Shown: positions 17,873 through 25,795 of the stretch, piece by piece
How positions within the stretch are numbered: the stretch's first letter is position 1
Layout of the letters: each line of letters begins with the position of its first letter
Program-made: the position numbers and the translations under genes
NCBI GenBank assembly: GCA_963719805.1
Contig: CAVRDF010000001.1
Coordinates: 620,001 to 684,000 of the forward strand
From: JAMXLO01 sp963719805
GTDB lineage: Bacteria; Pseudomonadota; Alphaproteobacteria; Acetobacterales; Acetobacteraceae
DNA length: 64,000 bases
Direction: 5' to 3'
The notes under the pieces: generated by a model
Seen by the model: the letters and a program-made list of their open reading frames with translations, nothing else
The model's database searches: none
Told to the model about the DNA's origin: nothing

Positions 17873-20104
17873 ATGGCATCTCCTCGCAGGCTGTTGGCCA
17901 GACTGCGCGAGGCCATGGCGCGCGGTACCGCGCCGTTGCCCGAGCTCGTCGATCTGGTGGCCGCCGAACTGGTCAGCGAAGTCTGCTCGATCTACGCGGG
18001 ACGGCCGGGTGAAATCCTCGAACTGGTGGCGACGCATGGCCTGAACGCGGTCGCCATCGGCAAGACCAGGCTTCGTGTCGGCGAGGGCATTATCGGTCTC
18101 TGCGCCGCCACCGCGCAGGTGATGAACCTGCCGGACGCCCAGAACCATCCGGCCTTCGCCTACCGCCCGGAAACCGGCGAGGAGCCGTTCGCCTCGATGC
18201 TGGCGGTGCCGGTGCGGCGGGCCGGCCGCACGCTGGGTGTCGTCGCTGTTCAGAACCGCAATCCGCGCGGCTACACCGACGAGGAGGTCGACGAAGTCGA
18301 GACCGTCGCGATGCTGCTGGCCGACGTCCTGTCGGCGAGCGGCGCCGCGGATGGTGCTGAAGAGGGTGTCGGCGCGACGGTGCCTCGGGTGTTCACAGGT
18401 GCGACCCTGGTGCCCGGGCTCGCCATTGGTCCGGTGATATTGCATGGCCGCCGGTGGCGGCCGCTGCATCTGCTGGCGGACGATCCGGCCGCGGAACTCA
18501 CACGGCTGAACGACGCCGCCCATCGGATGCAGCAGGGTCTCGATGAGCTGATCGCCGGCGTACCCGATGGGCTGGACGGCTCAGCGTCGCGCGAAGTGCT
18601 TGGGGCCTATCGCCTGATCGCAGCCGATGCGGGCTGGCTGAAACGCGTCGCCGAGGTCATCGGCGGCGGTTTGTCAGCGGAGGCGGCGGTGCAGCGCGTC
18701 GCTGGCGAACTGCACGATCGGATGCGCCGTGTCACCGACCCATATCTGCGCGAGCGGCTGTCCGACATCGAGGATCTGGCCGGCCGGCTGCTGGCCGCGC
18801 TCAACGGCGATGCGCCGAAGCCCGCGGTCCCGCCAGGTGCGATCCTGCTCGCCCGGCGCCTCGGACCGGCCGAACTGCTGGATTGGCACGCTGCAGGCAT
18901 TGCGGGCGTCGCGGTGGAGGAAGCCAGCCCGGCCGGCCACGCCGCAATTCTCGCGCGCGCGCTAGGCCTGCCGTCGGTGGGTGGCACACGGGGCATGCTC
19001 AATGCCGCCGAACCGGGCGATGAGGCGGTGATCGACGCGGACGAGGGGCAACTCGTCCTGCGCCCCGAGATGGAGGTGCGCACCACCTACGTCCGGGCGC
19101 TCGAGGCGAGGACGGCGCAGCAGGCCGGCTGGGCTGCATTGCGCGACCAACCTGCGGCGACGCGCGACGGCGTGCGGATCAACCTGATGCTGAATGTTGG
19201 CCTGCAGATGGAGGTGGCGCAGCTCGATATCACCGGCGCCGAAGGCATCGGCCTGTATCGCACCGAGATCGGCATGCTGGCGCGCGGCGCCATCGCCGAC
19301 GTGGCGGAACAGGCGGCCAGCTACGCGCGCGTGCTGGATGCGGCAGCCGGCCGGCCGGTGGTGTTCCGCACTCTCGATCTGGGTGCCGACAAACTGCTGC
19401 CAGGTGATGTGCCGGAGGAGGAAAACCCGGCAATGGGCTGGCGCTCGCTGCGCATCGGCCTCGATCGGCCCGCCCTGTTGCGGCGCCAGTTGCGCGCGCT
19501 GCTGCTGGCGGCCGGCGGACGCGACCTGTCGGTGATGTTTCCAATGGTTGCGACAGTTGCGGAGTTCCGAGCCGCGCGCGCGCTGTTGCTAGCTGAGGCG
19601 CGGCGCGTGCGGCCCGCGCCCGGACGTTTGTCGATCGGCACGATGCTGGAAGTGCCGGCTTTGATGTGGCAGCTCGACGACTTGCTGCGCGAGGCGGATT
19701 TCATTTCCGTCGGCTCGAACGACCTGCTGCAATTCCTGTTCGCCGCCGATCGTGGAGCGCCTTCGCTTTACAGCCGGTATGACCTGGTATCGCAGCCGGT
19801 ACTCAATCTGCTGGACCAACTCCTGACGTCGGCGCGCCAGGCCAAGGGCGGCGCCGGCGTGCCGGTCTCACTCTGTGGTGAAGTCGCGTCGCGGCCGCTC
19901 GAAGCAATGACGTTGGTTGGATTGGGTTTTACCTCCCTGTCGATGTCCGCGACTGGTATCCTGCCAGTAAAGGCATTGCTGGCAGAACTTGATCTTGCCG
20001 CGTTCCAACCGGTGCTGACGGCAATCCGCAGCACCACGTCGGGCGCTGCCAGCCTGCGCGAGCCGATTGCGGTGTGGGCCCGCGAACAAGGGCTGGCGGT
20101 CTGA
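17873..20104 (+). CDS. ptsP: PTS-Ntr enzyme I (phosphoenolpyruvate-protein phosphotransferase)
   Basis: 743 aa. An N-terminal GAF domain (about 10-165) is followed by the PEP-utilising core. The phospho-His is H356 in SPAGHAAILARALG, and the C-terminal TIM barrel ends with the catalytic C668 in SLCGEVASRP. The GAF domain marks it as EI-Ntr, the first kinase of the nitrogen PTS that phosphorylates NPr and EIIA-Ntr. Neither partner is in the window. It lies between lysC and the rodZ-like gene, an arrangement shared by related bacteria. Confidence 0.93.
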   Translation: MASPRRLLARLREAMARGTAPLPELVDLVAAELVSEVCSIYAGRPGEILELVATHGLNAVAIGKTRLRVGEGIIGLCAATAQVMNLPDAQNHPAFAYRPETGEEPFASMLAVPVRRAGRTLGVVAVQNRNPRGYTDEEVDEVETVAMLLADVLSASGAADGAEEGVGATVPRVFTGATLVPGLAIGPVILHGRRWRPLHLLADDPAAELTRLNDAAHRMQQGLDELIAGVPDGLDGSASREVLGAYRLIAADAGWLKRVAEVIGGGLSAEAAVQRVAGELHDRMRRVTDPYLRERLSDIEDLAGRLLAALNGDAPKPAVPPGAILLARRLGPAELLDWHAAGIAGVAVEEASPAGHAAILARALGLPSVGGTRGMLNAAEPGDEAVIDADEGQLVLRPEMEVRTTYVRALEARTAQQAGWAALRDQPAATRDGVRINLMLNVGLQMEVAQLDITGAEGIGLYRTEIGMLARGAIADVAEQAASYARVLDAAAGRPVVFRTLDLGADKLLPGDVPEEENPAMGWRSLRIGLDRPALLRRQLRALLLAAGGRDLSVMFPMVATVAEFRAARALLLAEARRVRPAPGRLSIGTMLEVPALMWQLDDLLREADFISVGSNDLLQFLFAADRGAPSLYSRYDLVSQPVLNLLDQLLTSARQAKGGAGVPVSLCGEVASRPLEAMTLVGLGFTSLSMSATGILPVKALLAELDLAAFQPVLTAIRSTTSGAASLREPIAVWAREQGLAV

Positions 20105-20254
20105 CGCAGCGATTTTAATTTCGCCCTGTGGCGAAATGACGACTCGCAAGGAAGGTCAATTGGAGTCACTGTAGGGGCTGCCAAGCAACCGCTCGCGGGA
20201 ATGGGGTCCGTGCTGCAGGAAAGCCGATCGAGACTGGCAAACAGCCGGAGCACG

Positions 20255-21241
20255 ATGTCTTCCACGATTGATCAGGACAGTACGCCGCTTGCGCCGCGTG
20301 CCGGTGCCGACTTGCGGATGGCGCGTGAGCGGGTGGGCTGGTCGCTGCCCGACATGGCAAGCGGGCTGCGGATTCGCCAGCAATATCTCGAAGCGCTTGA
20401 GGATGGCCGTCTCGCCGCGCTGCCAGGCAACGCATATGCATTGGGTTTCATGCGGACGTATGCGACAGCGCTCGGCCTCGATCCCAACGAGATAGCCCGC
20501 CGGTTCAAGGCCGAGGCGGCGGCAGTGAACCGGAAGACCGAATTGGCATTCCCGGTTCCCGTGCCGGACCGAGGCGTGCCGGCCGGCGCCGTCGTGTTGC
20601 TCGGCGTCGTGCTGGCCATCGGCGCCTATGTTGGCTGGTACCGTTTGTCCGGTGAGGGCCGGTTGCCGGCGGAGACCAACACGCAGATACCGACGCGGCT
20701 CGCGCCGCTGGCGCAACAAGCAGTGCCGCCAACGGTGACCGGTGCGGCGTTCCTGGCCGCAAAGACCCCAGCTGCTGCGCTGCCGGCGCAAGCCGTTCAA
20801 CAGGCTGAGATGGATGCGCCGCCAGTGCCGGTGGTGTCGCCGAGTTCCGCCGCGGCGGCACAGATGCCGGCTCCTGCCGCGGCGTCGGCCGTGGCCGCTG
20901 TCGTGCCGCCGGCCATGGCGGCGACCGCCGATCAAGCCCGCATCGTGCTGCGCGCCAGTGCCGACGCCTGGGTGCAGGTGCGCGATCGCGCCGGCCCCGT
21001 GCTGTTGAACCGGACCCTGCATCCAGGCGAGATTTGGGAGGTTCCGGCGAAGCCGAACCTGGTGATGACCACAGGCAACGCGGGTGGGACCGACCTGGTG
21101 GTTGATGGGGTGACCATGCCGTCGCTGGGCGCCAGCGGAGCGGTGCGCCGTGACCTGCCGCTCGATCCCGACCTGATCAAGGACGGCAAGCTCGCCGCCG
21201 CCAACACGCCGGCAACCCTGATCCGGCCCCCCGCCCAGTAG
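20255..21241 (+). CDS. rodZ: RodZ-like helix-turn-helix membrane protein
   Basis: 328 aa from the ATG at 20255, which has GGAG 4 nt upstream. An earlier in-frame ATG at 20201 lacks a spaced site. The N-terminal HTH_25 domain reads LRMARERVGWSLPDMASGLRIRQQYLEALE. One TM segment (PAGAVVLLGVVLAIGAYVGWY) follows, then an Ala/Pro-rich linker and a C-terminal DUF4115-type beta domain (ASADAWVQVRDRAG). RodZ links MreB filaments to the cell-wall machinery and sets cell shape. Adjacency to ispG is also seen in enterics, which supports the name. Confidence 0.82.
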   Translation: MSSTIDQDSTPLAPRAGADLRMARERVGWSLPDMASGLRIRQQYLEALEDGRLAALPGNAYALGFMRTYATALGLDPNEIARRFKAEAAAVNRKTELAFPVPVPDRGVPAGAVVLLGVVLAIGAYVGWYRLSGEGRLPAETNTQIPTRLAPLAQQAVPPTVTGAAFLAAKTPAAALPAQAVQQAEMDAPPVPVVSPSSAAAAQMPAPAAASAVAAVVPPAMAATADQARIVLRASADAWVQVRDRAGPVLLNRTLHPGEIWEVPAKPNLVMTTGNAGGTDLVVDGVTMPSLGASGAVRRDLPLDPDLIKDGKLAAANTPATLIRPPAQ

Positions 21242-21257
21242 CGGCGCGGCGCCGGAC

Positions 21258-21274
21258 GCCCCATTCTAAGGGGC
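21258..21274 (+). other. Short hairpin between rodZ-like gene and ispG
   Basis: GCCCC ATTCTAA GGGGC forms a perfect 5 bp GC stem with a 7 nt loop in the 59 bp between the two genes. No T-run follows, so it is not a classical terminator. It may be an RNA processing or stability element. Confidence 0.4.
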
Positions 21275-21300
21275 AGCCGCTGCACACGGAGAGATATCGC

Positions 21301-22425
21301 ATGAGCTATCGGCCGTACCAGGAGATCATCCGGCGGAAGTCGCGCCGCGTCTATGTCGGCCGCGTGCCGGTGGGTGACGGCGCGCCGATCAGCGTGCAGA
21401 CGATGACCAATACCCTGACCACCGACGTGCCCGGCACGATCGCCCAGATCCGGCGGGCCGAACTCGCGGGAGTCGATATCGTCCGGGTCTCATGTCCTGA
21501 CCGGGAAAGCGCCCTGGCGCTGAAGGACATCGTGCACGAGGTGAACGTGCCGATCGTGGCGGACATCCACTTCCACTACAAACGCGCGCTTGAGGCGGCC
21601 GACAGCGGCGCGGCGTGTCTTCGCATCAATCCCGGCAACATCGGCAGCGACGAACGGGTGAAGGAAGTCATCAAGGCCGCGCGCGACCATGGCTGCTCGA
21701 TGCGTATCGGCGTCAACGCAGGTTCGCTGGAGAAGCATCTGCTGGAGAAGTATGGCGAGCCAAACCCCGAGGCGCTGGTCGAGAGTGCGCTCTATCACGC
21801 CAACATCCTGCAGCAGCACGACTTCCACGACTTCAAGATCAGCGTCAAGGCGTCAGACGTGTTCCTCGCGGTGGCGGCCTATCAGCAGTTGGCGGAGGTC
21901 TGCGACCATCCGCTGCACATCGGGATCACCGAAGCGGGCGGCCGCCGGATGGGCACAGTGAAATCGGCGGTTGGCCTCGGCTCGCTGCTGTGGGCCGGTG
22001 TCGGCGACACGCTGCGCGTTTCGCTGTCCGACGAACCCGAGGAAGAGGTGCGGGTCGGCTGGGATTTGCTGAAGGCACTCGGCATCCGCCATCGCGGTGT
22101 CAAGGTGATCTCCTGCCCGTCCTGCGCACGGCAAGGCTTCAACGTAATCCAGACGGTGCAGACACTGGAGGATCGGCTGGCGCACATCGAGACACCGATC
22201 ACCCTGTCGATCATTGGCTGCGTGGTGAACGGTCCCGGCGAGGCGCTGATGACGGATATCGGCCTGACCGGCGGCGGCAACGGACGCCATATGATCTATG
22301 CCGCGGGCAAAACCGACCACACGATCGACAGTGGCTCGATGGTCGATCACATCGTCGAGCTGGTCGAGGCGAAGGCCGCTGAACTGAAGGCCGCGAAGGA
22401 AGCCGAGAAGCTGGCGGCGGAGTGA
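21301..22425 (+). CDS. ispG: (E)-4-hydroxy-3-methylbut-2-enyl-diphosphate synthase
   Basis: 374 aa, the standard bacterial length without the plant-type insertion. It carries the opening RRKSRRVYVGRVPVG, SVQTMTNT, an NPGNIG motif, and the 4Fe-4S ligands in SCPSCARQGF and GCVVNGPGEA. It catalyses the penultimate step of the non-mevalonate isoprenoid pathway. An intact rodZ-like gene precedes it. Nothing co-directional follows; remnants lie downstream. Confidence 0.96.
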   Translation: MSYRPYQEIIRRKSRRVYVGRVPVGDGAPISVQTMTNTLTTDVPGTIAQIRRAELAGVDIVRVSCPDRESALALKDIVHEVNVPIVADIHFHYKRALEAADSGAACLRINPGNIGSDERVKEVIKAARDHGCSMRIGVNAGSLEKHLLEKYGEPNPEALVESALYHANILQQHDFHDFKISVKASDVFLAVAAYQQLAEVCDHPLHIGITEAGGRRMGTVKSAVGLGSLLWAGVGDTLRVSLSDEPEEEVRVGWDLLKALGIRHRGVKVISCPSCARQGFNVIQTVQTLEDRLAHIETPITLSIIGCVVNGPGEALMTDIGLTGGGNGRHMIYAAGKTDHTIDSGSMVDHIVELVEAKAAELKAAKEAEKLAAE

Positions 22426-22437
22426 TCAGGTAGCTGA

Positions 22438-22599
22438 GCCATCGCACGCTGCGGCGTTATCTGCGACCTCGTCGGTCAGATCGCCGAGGCACTGTCGGAG
22501 GCCGATCGGCCTTACAAGGTCGATGTGGTTGACCTCTCGACGGTCGAACCAGGCTTCAAGGCGCGCGTGCTCCGCGACTGCGTTCCGCTGCCGCGCTGA
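22438..22599 (+). pseudogene. Remnant of a nucleotidyltransferase (MNT-like) gene, C-terminal part
   Basis: Reading from 22438 to the TGA at 22597-22599 gives a tail with DLVGQIAEALSEA, PYKVDVVDLSTVEP and KARVLRDCVPL. This resembles the end of small MntA-type nucleotidyltransferases, where VDVVDL is the strand carrying the third metal Asp and a buried R-D tail follows. No start codon or GSxARG nucleotide motif precedes it: a TGA at 22435 closes the frame. It is therefore a truncated relic, perhaps of a HEPN-MNT toxin-antitoxin pair. Confidence 0.5.
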
Positions 22600-22606
22600 G
22601 GCTCGG

Positions 22607-22762
22607 CTATCCCGGCAGTCCGGTAAATGCCAAGGCGATCGCACCCGACAGGACGAACAACGCAACGCCCACCAGGAACGGCGCGAACTGCGGGTGACGC
22701 TCGGCGAAACCGCGCTCTGTTGCGGTGCCGGGGAACGTTGCATGCGGATGGGTGACGCTCAT
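22607..22762 (-). CDS. 51-aa single-span membrane protein behind an FNR box
   Basis: 51 aa from the ATG at 22762, with GAGG 9 nt upstream. Residues 1-24 are polar (THPHATFPGTATERGFAERH). Residues 26-48 form one clear TM helix (FAPFLVGVALFVLSGAIALAF), ending GLPG. I do not recognise the family. The size and design recall small accessory subunits of respiratory oxidases, but that is only a resemblance. A perfect FNR/FixK box lies 63-76 bp before the start, which supports the gene being real and induced at low oxygen. Confidence 0.6.
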   Translation of the reverse strand: MSVTHPHATFPGTATERGFAERHPQFAPFLVGVALFVLSGAIALAFTGLPG

Positions 22763-22824
22763 CGGGAACAACCTCGATCTGTTGCACGAAGCGCCAGCCT
22801 GCCCGCGCATGCAACGGGGGCGCC

Positions 22825-22838
22825 TTGATTCAGATCAA
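22825..22838. promoter_or_regulatory. Perfect FNR/FixK box (TTGAT-N4-ATCAA)
   Basis: TTGATTCAGATCAA matches all ten consensus bases. It sits between the NAD kinase stop (22859) and the ATG of the 51-aa protein (22762, minus strand). If the box is centred at -41.5, transcription would start near 22790 with a ~28 nt leader. It is the second such perfect box in the window. Confidence 0.7.
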
Positions 22839-22858
22839 AGCGGCAATGGTACTGCCAT

Positions 22859-23635
22859 TCAGACCGTGAACTGCTCGGCGATAATCCGTTCCGACAGCAC
22901 CCGGTCGGGATCGAACAGCACGGTGATGCTGATCGACCGATCCTCGCTCACCGCGACCGAGACCACGTCGCGCACTTCGGTGAAGTCGGCCACCGCGGCG
23001 GTGGGACGCTTCTCCGCTTCCAGCACCTCGAACTGCACGCGCGCGGTGCTGGGCAGCAGCGCGCCGCGCCAGCGCCGCGGCCGGAACGCCGATATCGGCG
23101 TCAGGGGCAACAGGTTGGCCGATAACGGCACAATGGTACCGTGCGCCGACAGATTGTAGGCGGTCGAACCGGCCGGCGTGGAAATCAATATGCCGTCGCA
23201 CATCAGCTCCGGCAGACGCACCCGGCCATCGACAGTGACACGAATCTTCGAGGTCTGGCGGAGCTGGCGCAGCAGCGAGACCTCATTGAACGCCAGTGCC
23301 TCGCGCGCGCCGCCGCTCTCGGTGACAGCACACATGCGCAGCGGGTACAGCACCGCTTCCTGCGCGCGCTGCAGCCGGCCGGGCAGCTCATCTTCTCCGA
23401 ACGTGTTCATCAGGAACCCGACCGAGCCGCAGTTCATCCCATAGACCGGGACGTTGTAGGCCAGCACACGGTGGATCGTTTCCAGCATGAAGCCGTCGCC
23501 GCCGAGCGCCACGACGATTGCTGCCTGATCGATCGGACAGTCGCCATAGCGGTTCGTCAACCGCGCGCGAGCCTCTTCCGCCAGCGGCGTTGCCGACGCG
23601 CAGAATGCGATGCGGCCGGGTTCGACGTCGTTCAA
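22859..23635 (-). CDS. nadK: NAD kinase
   Basis: 258 aa from a TTG at 23635, which overlaps the nitrilase stop (TTGA). The open frame extends further upstream, but that part is only the other strand phase of the nitrilase gene. The ATP-binding GGDG is in VALGGDGFML. The NAD-site block is LISTPAGSTAYNLSAHG, and GMNCGSVGFLMN is also conserved. It phosphorylates NAD to NADP in the cytoplasm. Start choice is an inference: the protein then begins LNDVEPGRIAFCAS, matching the usual N-terminus. Confidence 0.88.
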   Translation of the reverse strand: MNDVEPGRIAFCASATPLAEEARARLTNRYGDCPIDQAAIVVALGGDGFMLETIHRVLAYNVPVYGMNCGSVGFLMNTFGEDELPGRLQRAQEAVLYPLRMCAVTESGGAREALAFNEVSLLRQLRQTSKIRVTVDGRVRLPELMCDGILISTPAGSTAYNLSAHGTIVPLSANLLPLTPISAFRPRRWRGALLPSTARVQFEVLEAEKRPTAAVADFTEVRDVVSVAVSEDRSISITVLFDPDRVLSERIIAEQFTV

Positions 23636-24468
23636 ACGCGTTTCCGATGTTCCAGCACCGGCATGTCGCGGCGCACGCGTTCCGTCACCTTGTGGTCGAT
23701 ACGCGACGTCGCCCAGCCTGTACCGTCCGAGACCTTCGCGGTCACATGGCCCCACGGATCGACAATCATCGAATGACCGTACGTGAAGCGTGCTTCGCCC
23801 TTGCCCTCCAGGTGTTTGCCCCAGGTGGCGGGTGCCGCGAACCAGCATTGCGTTTCGATCGCACGCGAGCGGATCATGGTTTCCCAATGATCCTTGCCGG
23901 TTGCCAGCGTGAATGCCGACGGCAGGAAGATCACCTCGGCGCCCTGCTCGCGCAGCTTCCAGAACAGGTCGGGGAAGCGCACGTCATAACAGATCGCGCA
24001 GCCGACCTTCACGCCGTCCGCCTGGTACGTAACGACTTCATCGCCGGCGCCATAGGTGTTGCTCTCGCGATAGCCGGTGCCGTCGGGCGCCACGATGTCG
24101 AACAGGTGCATCTTGCGGTAGCGCGCGATCTCCTGGCCGTCTGGATCGAATACCACGGTGGTGTTGAACAGCTTTTCCGGGCTCTGCTCGATGATCGAGC
24201 CGCCGTGCACATGCACCTTCGCGGCACGCGCGGTTTCGCGCAGGAACTCATAGGCGGGACCGCCGGGTTCGTTGGAGCCTTTCGCCGGCAGCGCCTCTGC
24301 ATTGGCCTGGCGTACTGCTCGATCGCCGCCGAGGCTATCCCACACCTCGGGCAGCGAAATCAGGTTGGGCCGATCGGCATCGATCGCTTCGCCGGTCAGG
24401 CGGCGGGCCTGGGCGATGTTTTCCGACTTGTCGGCGCCCGGGTTCATCTGGACGACAGAGATGCGCAT
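23632..24468 (-). CDS. Carbon-nitrogen hydrolase (Nit/omega-amidase family)
   Basis: 278 aa from the ATG at 24468, with GGAG 8 nt upstream. The catalytic triad is visible: Glu in LPEVWD, Lys in YRKMHLFDI, Cys in GCAICYDVRFPDLF. The sequence is closest to Nit1/Nit2 proteins, which hydrolyse deaminated glutathione or omega-amides of keto acids. It is followed by nadK with a 4 bp overlap and preceded by a membrane protein gene (16 bp gap), giving a three-gene operon. Confidence 0.87.
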   Translation of the reverse strand: MRISVVQMNPGADKSENIAQARRLTGEAIDADRPNLISLPEVWDSLGGDRAVRQANAEALPAKGSNEPGGPAYEFLRETARAAKVHVHGGSIIEQSPEKLFNTTVVFDPDGQEIARYRKMHLFDIVAPDGTGYRESNTYGAGDEVVTYQADGVKVGCAICYDVRFPDLFWKLREQGAEVIFLPSAFTLATGKDHWETMIRSRAIETQCWFAAPATWGKHLEGKGEARFTYGHSMIVDPWGHVTAKVSDGTGWATSRIDHKVTERVRRDMPVLEHRKRV

Positions 24469-24484
24469 GCATTTGCTCCGGTGA

Positions 24485-24901
24485 TTATCGCCGCCAATCC
24501 AGCTTCGGTTCAGAACGCCCGCCGCCATCGCGCCGTTCGTCGCCACGCGCGGCCCGCTGCCGCTGTTCGCGCGGTTCCGGGTCCTCCAGTTCGTGCTGCG
24601 CCGGCGGTATCGGTGGCCGCGTCGCGATTGGCGGCGGGCGGCGTGACGGCACGCTGGGTTCCGGCGGATAGATTTCGTCAAAATCGGTGGCACGTCCCAC
24701 TTCCGGCAGGCGCAGCGCGAGATGGCGGATCTCACCCTGGATTTCGTCGAGCCGTGCCTCGATCACGTCCAGGCGGCCTTTTACGCCGATGACGCTGAAC
24801 GGCATGAACAGGAAGGCGAGCCCATAGAGCAGCGCCGGCACCAGCAGCACTATGGGCACCCACCACGGGAGCCAGTCCGGCAGAGCGAAGGGCAAGGTCA
24901 T
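24485..24901 (-). CDS. Single-span membrane protein, unknown function
   Basis: 138 aa. One TM helix is at about residues 14-34 (VPIVLLVPALLYGLAFLFMPF), with a tryptophan-rich N-terminus (LPDWLPWWVP). A short heptad-like stretch (LDVIEARLDEIQGEIRHLALRL, about 43-65) could be a coiled coil. The rest is Pro/Arg/Glu-rich and probably disordered. It heads the nitrilase-nadK operon. I recognise no catalytic motif. The gene looks real from its codon bias and operon position. Confidence 0.7.
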   Translation of the reverse strand: MTLPFALPDWLPWWVPIVLLVPALLYGLAFLFMPFSVIGVKGRLDVIEARLDEIQGEIRHLALRLPEVGRATDFDEIYPPEPSVPSRRPPPIATRPPIPPAQHELEDPEPREQRQRAARGDERRDGGGRSEPKLDWRR

Positions 24902-24964
24902 GCGCAGAGCCTAGCACCGGGCGACAGCGGCAATCCATGTGCGCCTCGCGGCGGTGCGGCAGGA

Positions 24965-25205
24965 TCAGCCGCGGCTCGCCGAAGGCTGGTGCTGACGCGC
25001 CTTCAGCCGATGCCGGTGAACTGCCTGCTTCGTGCGATTGCCGCAGATCGCCATGCTGCACCATCGCCGCGCGCGGCCTTGCGTGCGATCGTCGAACAGC
25101 AGCATGCAGGTTTGGCCCTCGCAGCCGCACATCGTTGGCAACGACCTGAACGATGTCGCCGATCAATTGATCGCCCGGCACATGGTTCGCTGACCAGCCG
25201 TGACG
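24965..25205 (-). pseudogene. Frameshifted remnant of a CGNR zinc-finger protein
   Basis: On the minus strand one frame gives DQLIGDIVQVVANDVR (about 25175-25125). A second frame continues CEGQTCMLLFDD and RRWCSMAICGNRTKQAVHRHR to a stop at 24965. The latter is the complete CGNR zinc-finger signature, with Cys pairs C-x4-C and C-x4-C. The two halves join only through a frameshift near 25120, and the N-terminal ABATE domain is missing. It fills the ~300 bp between neighbouring genes and is best read as a decayed regulator gene. Confidence 0.65.
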
Positions 25206-25208
25206 GGC

Positions 25209-25700
25209 TCATGCTGCATGGAACGGAATGAAACAGAAAACGCCGTTGTAATCCGGGTAAAATGTTGACCAGCACAAGACCGCATGACCGGTTGGGTTAT
25301 CGATCAGCTTGATCCTCGCTTCGGGTATCTCGATCCAGGTCTCGGCGACGTCGCCGTGCCTCGCAATCCATTGGCCGATCCATATCCGCTGTGCGTTTTG
25401 AAATGCCACCGGATCGCGCTGGTAAAGCGGCGAACTTCGCAGCGCGTTGCTGAACACGTCACGTACGACCCTTGCCTCATAGTGCTGGGTCCCGCTGTTC
25501 CATCTGGAATCCACCATCCGGCAGTCCGCGACAGTGCAGCATGGCATATTTGTTGAGCCGGGAACGGTAAGGCTCTGGAACCAGTCGTGGTGCTGACCGC
25601 CGGCGTCCGGCGGAGGCGCGGCAGCCAGCTCAATCGCGGTGCCGAACAAGAGCTGAACCGTGGCCACGAGCGCACGAATTGCCGCCGATGAGCGAGACAT
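25209..25700 (-). CDS. Secreted protein of unknown function, Cys-rich
   Basis: 163 aa with a probable signal peptide (residues 1-28, ending near ELAAA). The mature part has HDWFQSLTVPGS, then MPCCTVADCRMV, a WIEIPEARI strand, an NPTGHAVLCW block and a final VFCFIPFHAA. The pattern of a CC..DC cluster plus later Cys residues recurs in small periplasmic proteins of alphaproteobacteria that lack a known function. Five Cys in the mature part suggest disulfides or metal binding. An AGGGA lies before the ATG. Confidence 0.72.
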   Translation of the reverse strand: MSRSSAAIRALVATVQLLFGTAIELAAAPPPDAGGQHHDWFQSLTVPGSTNMPCCTVADCRMVDSRWNSGTQHYEARVVRDVFSNALRSSPLYQRDPVAFQNAQRIWIGQWIARHGDVAETWIEIPEARIKLIDNPTGHAVLCWSTFYPDYNGVFCFIPFHAA

Positions 25701-25795
25701 GGGAAATTCCCTGCCATCTGCGCACCGAGCATGTTGCCCCTGACGCCGTGCCGGCTATCCAGCCGCCGCTTCGATAGCCATCCGCCGCCAAAAAA

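Noticed and set aside
20201..20254. An earlier ATG for the rodZ-like gene
   Set aside because: There is no spaced ribosome site, and the extra 18 residues precede the HTH domain without family similarity.
23636..23887. An 84-residue extension of NAD kinase
   Set aside because: It overlaps the nitrilase gene in another frame and does not resemble NAD kinase. The TTG at 23635 gives the normal N-terminus.
25146..25160. GATCAATTGATC as a third FNR-like site
   Set aside because: The half-sites are inverted (ATCAA then TTGAT) with no 4 nt spacer. It also lies inside the CGNR remnant.
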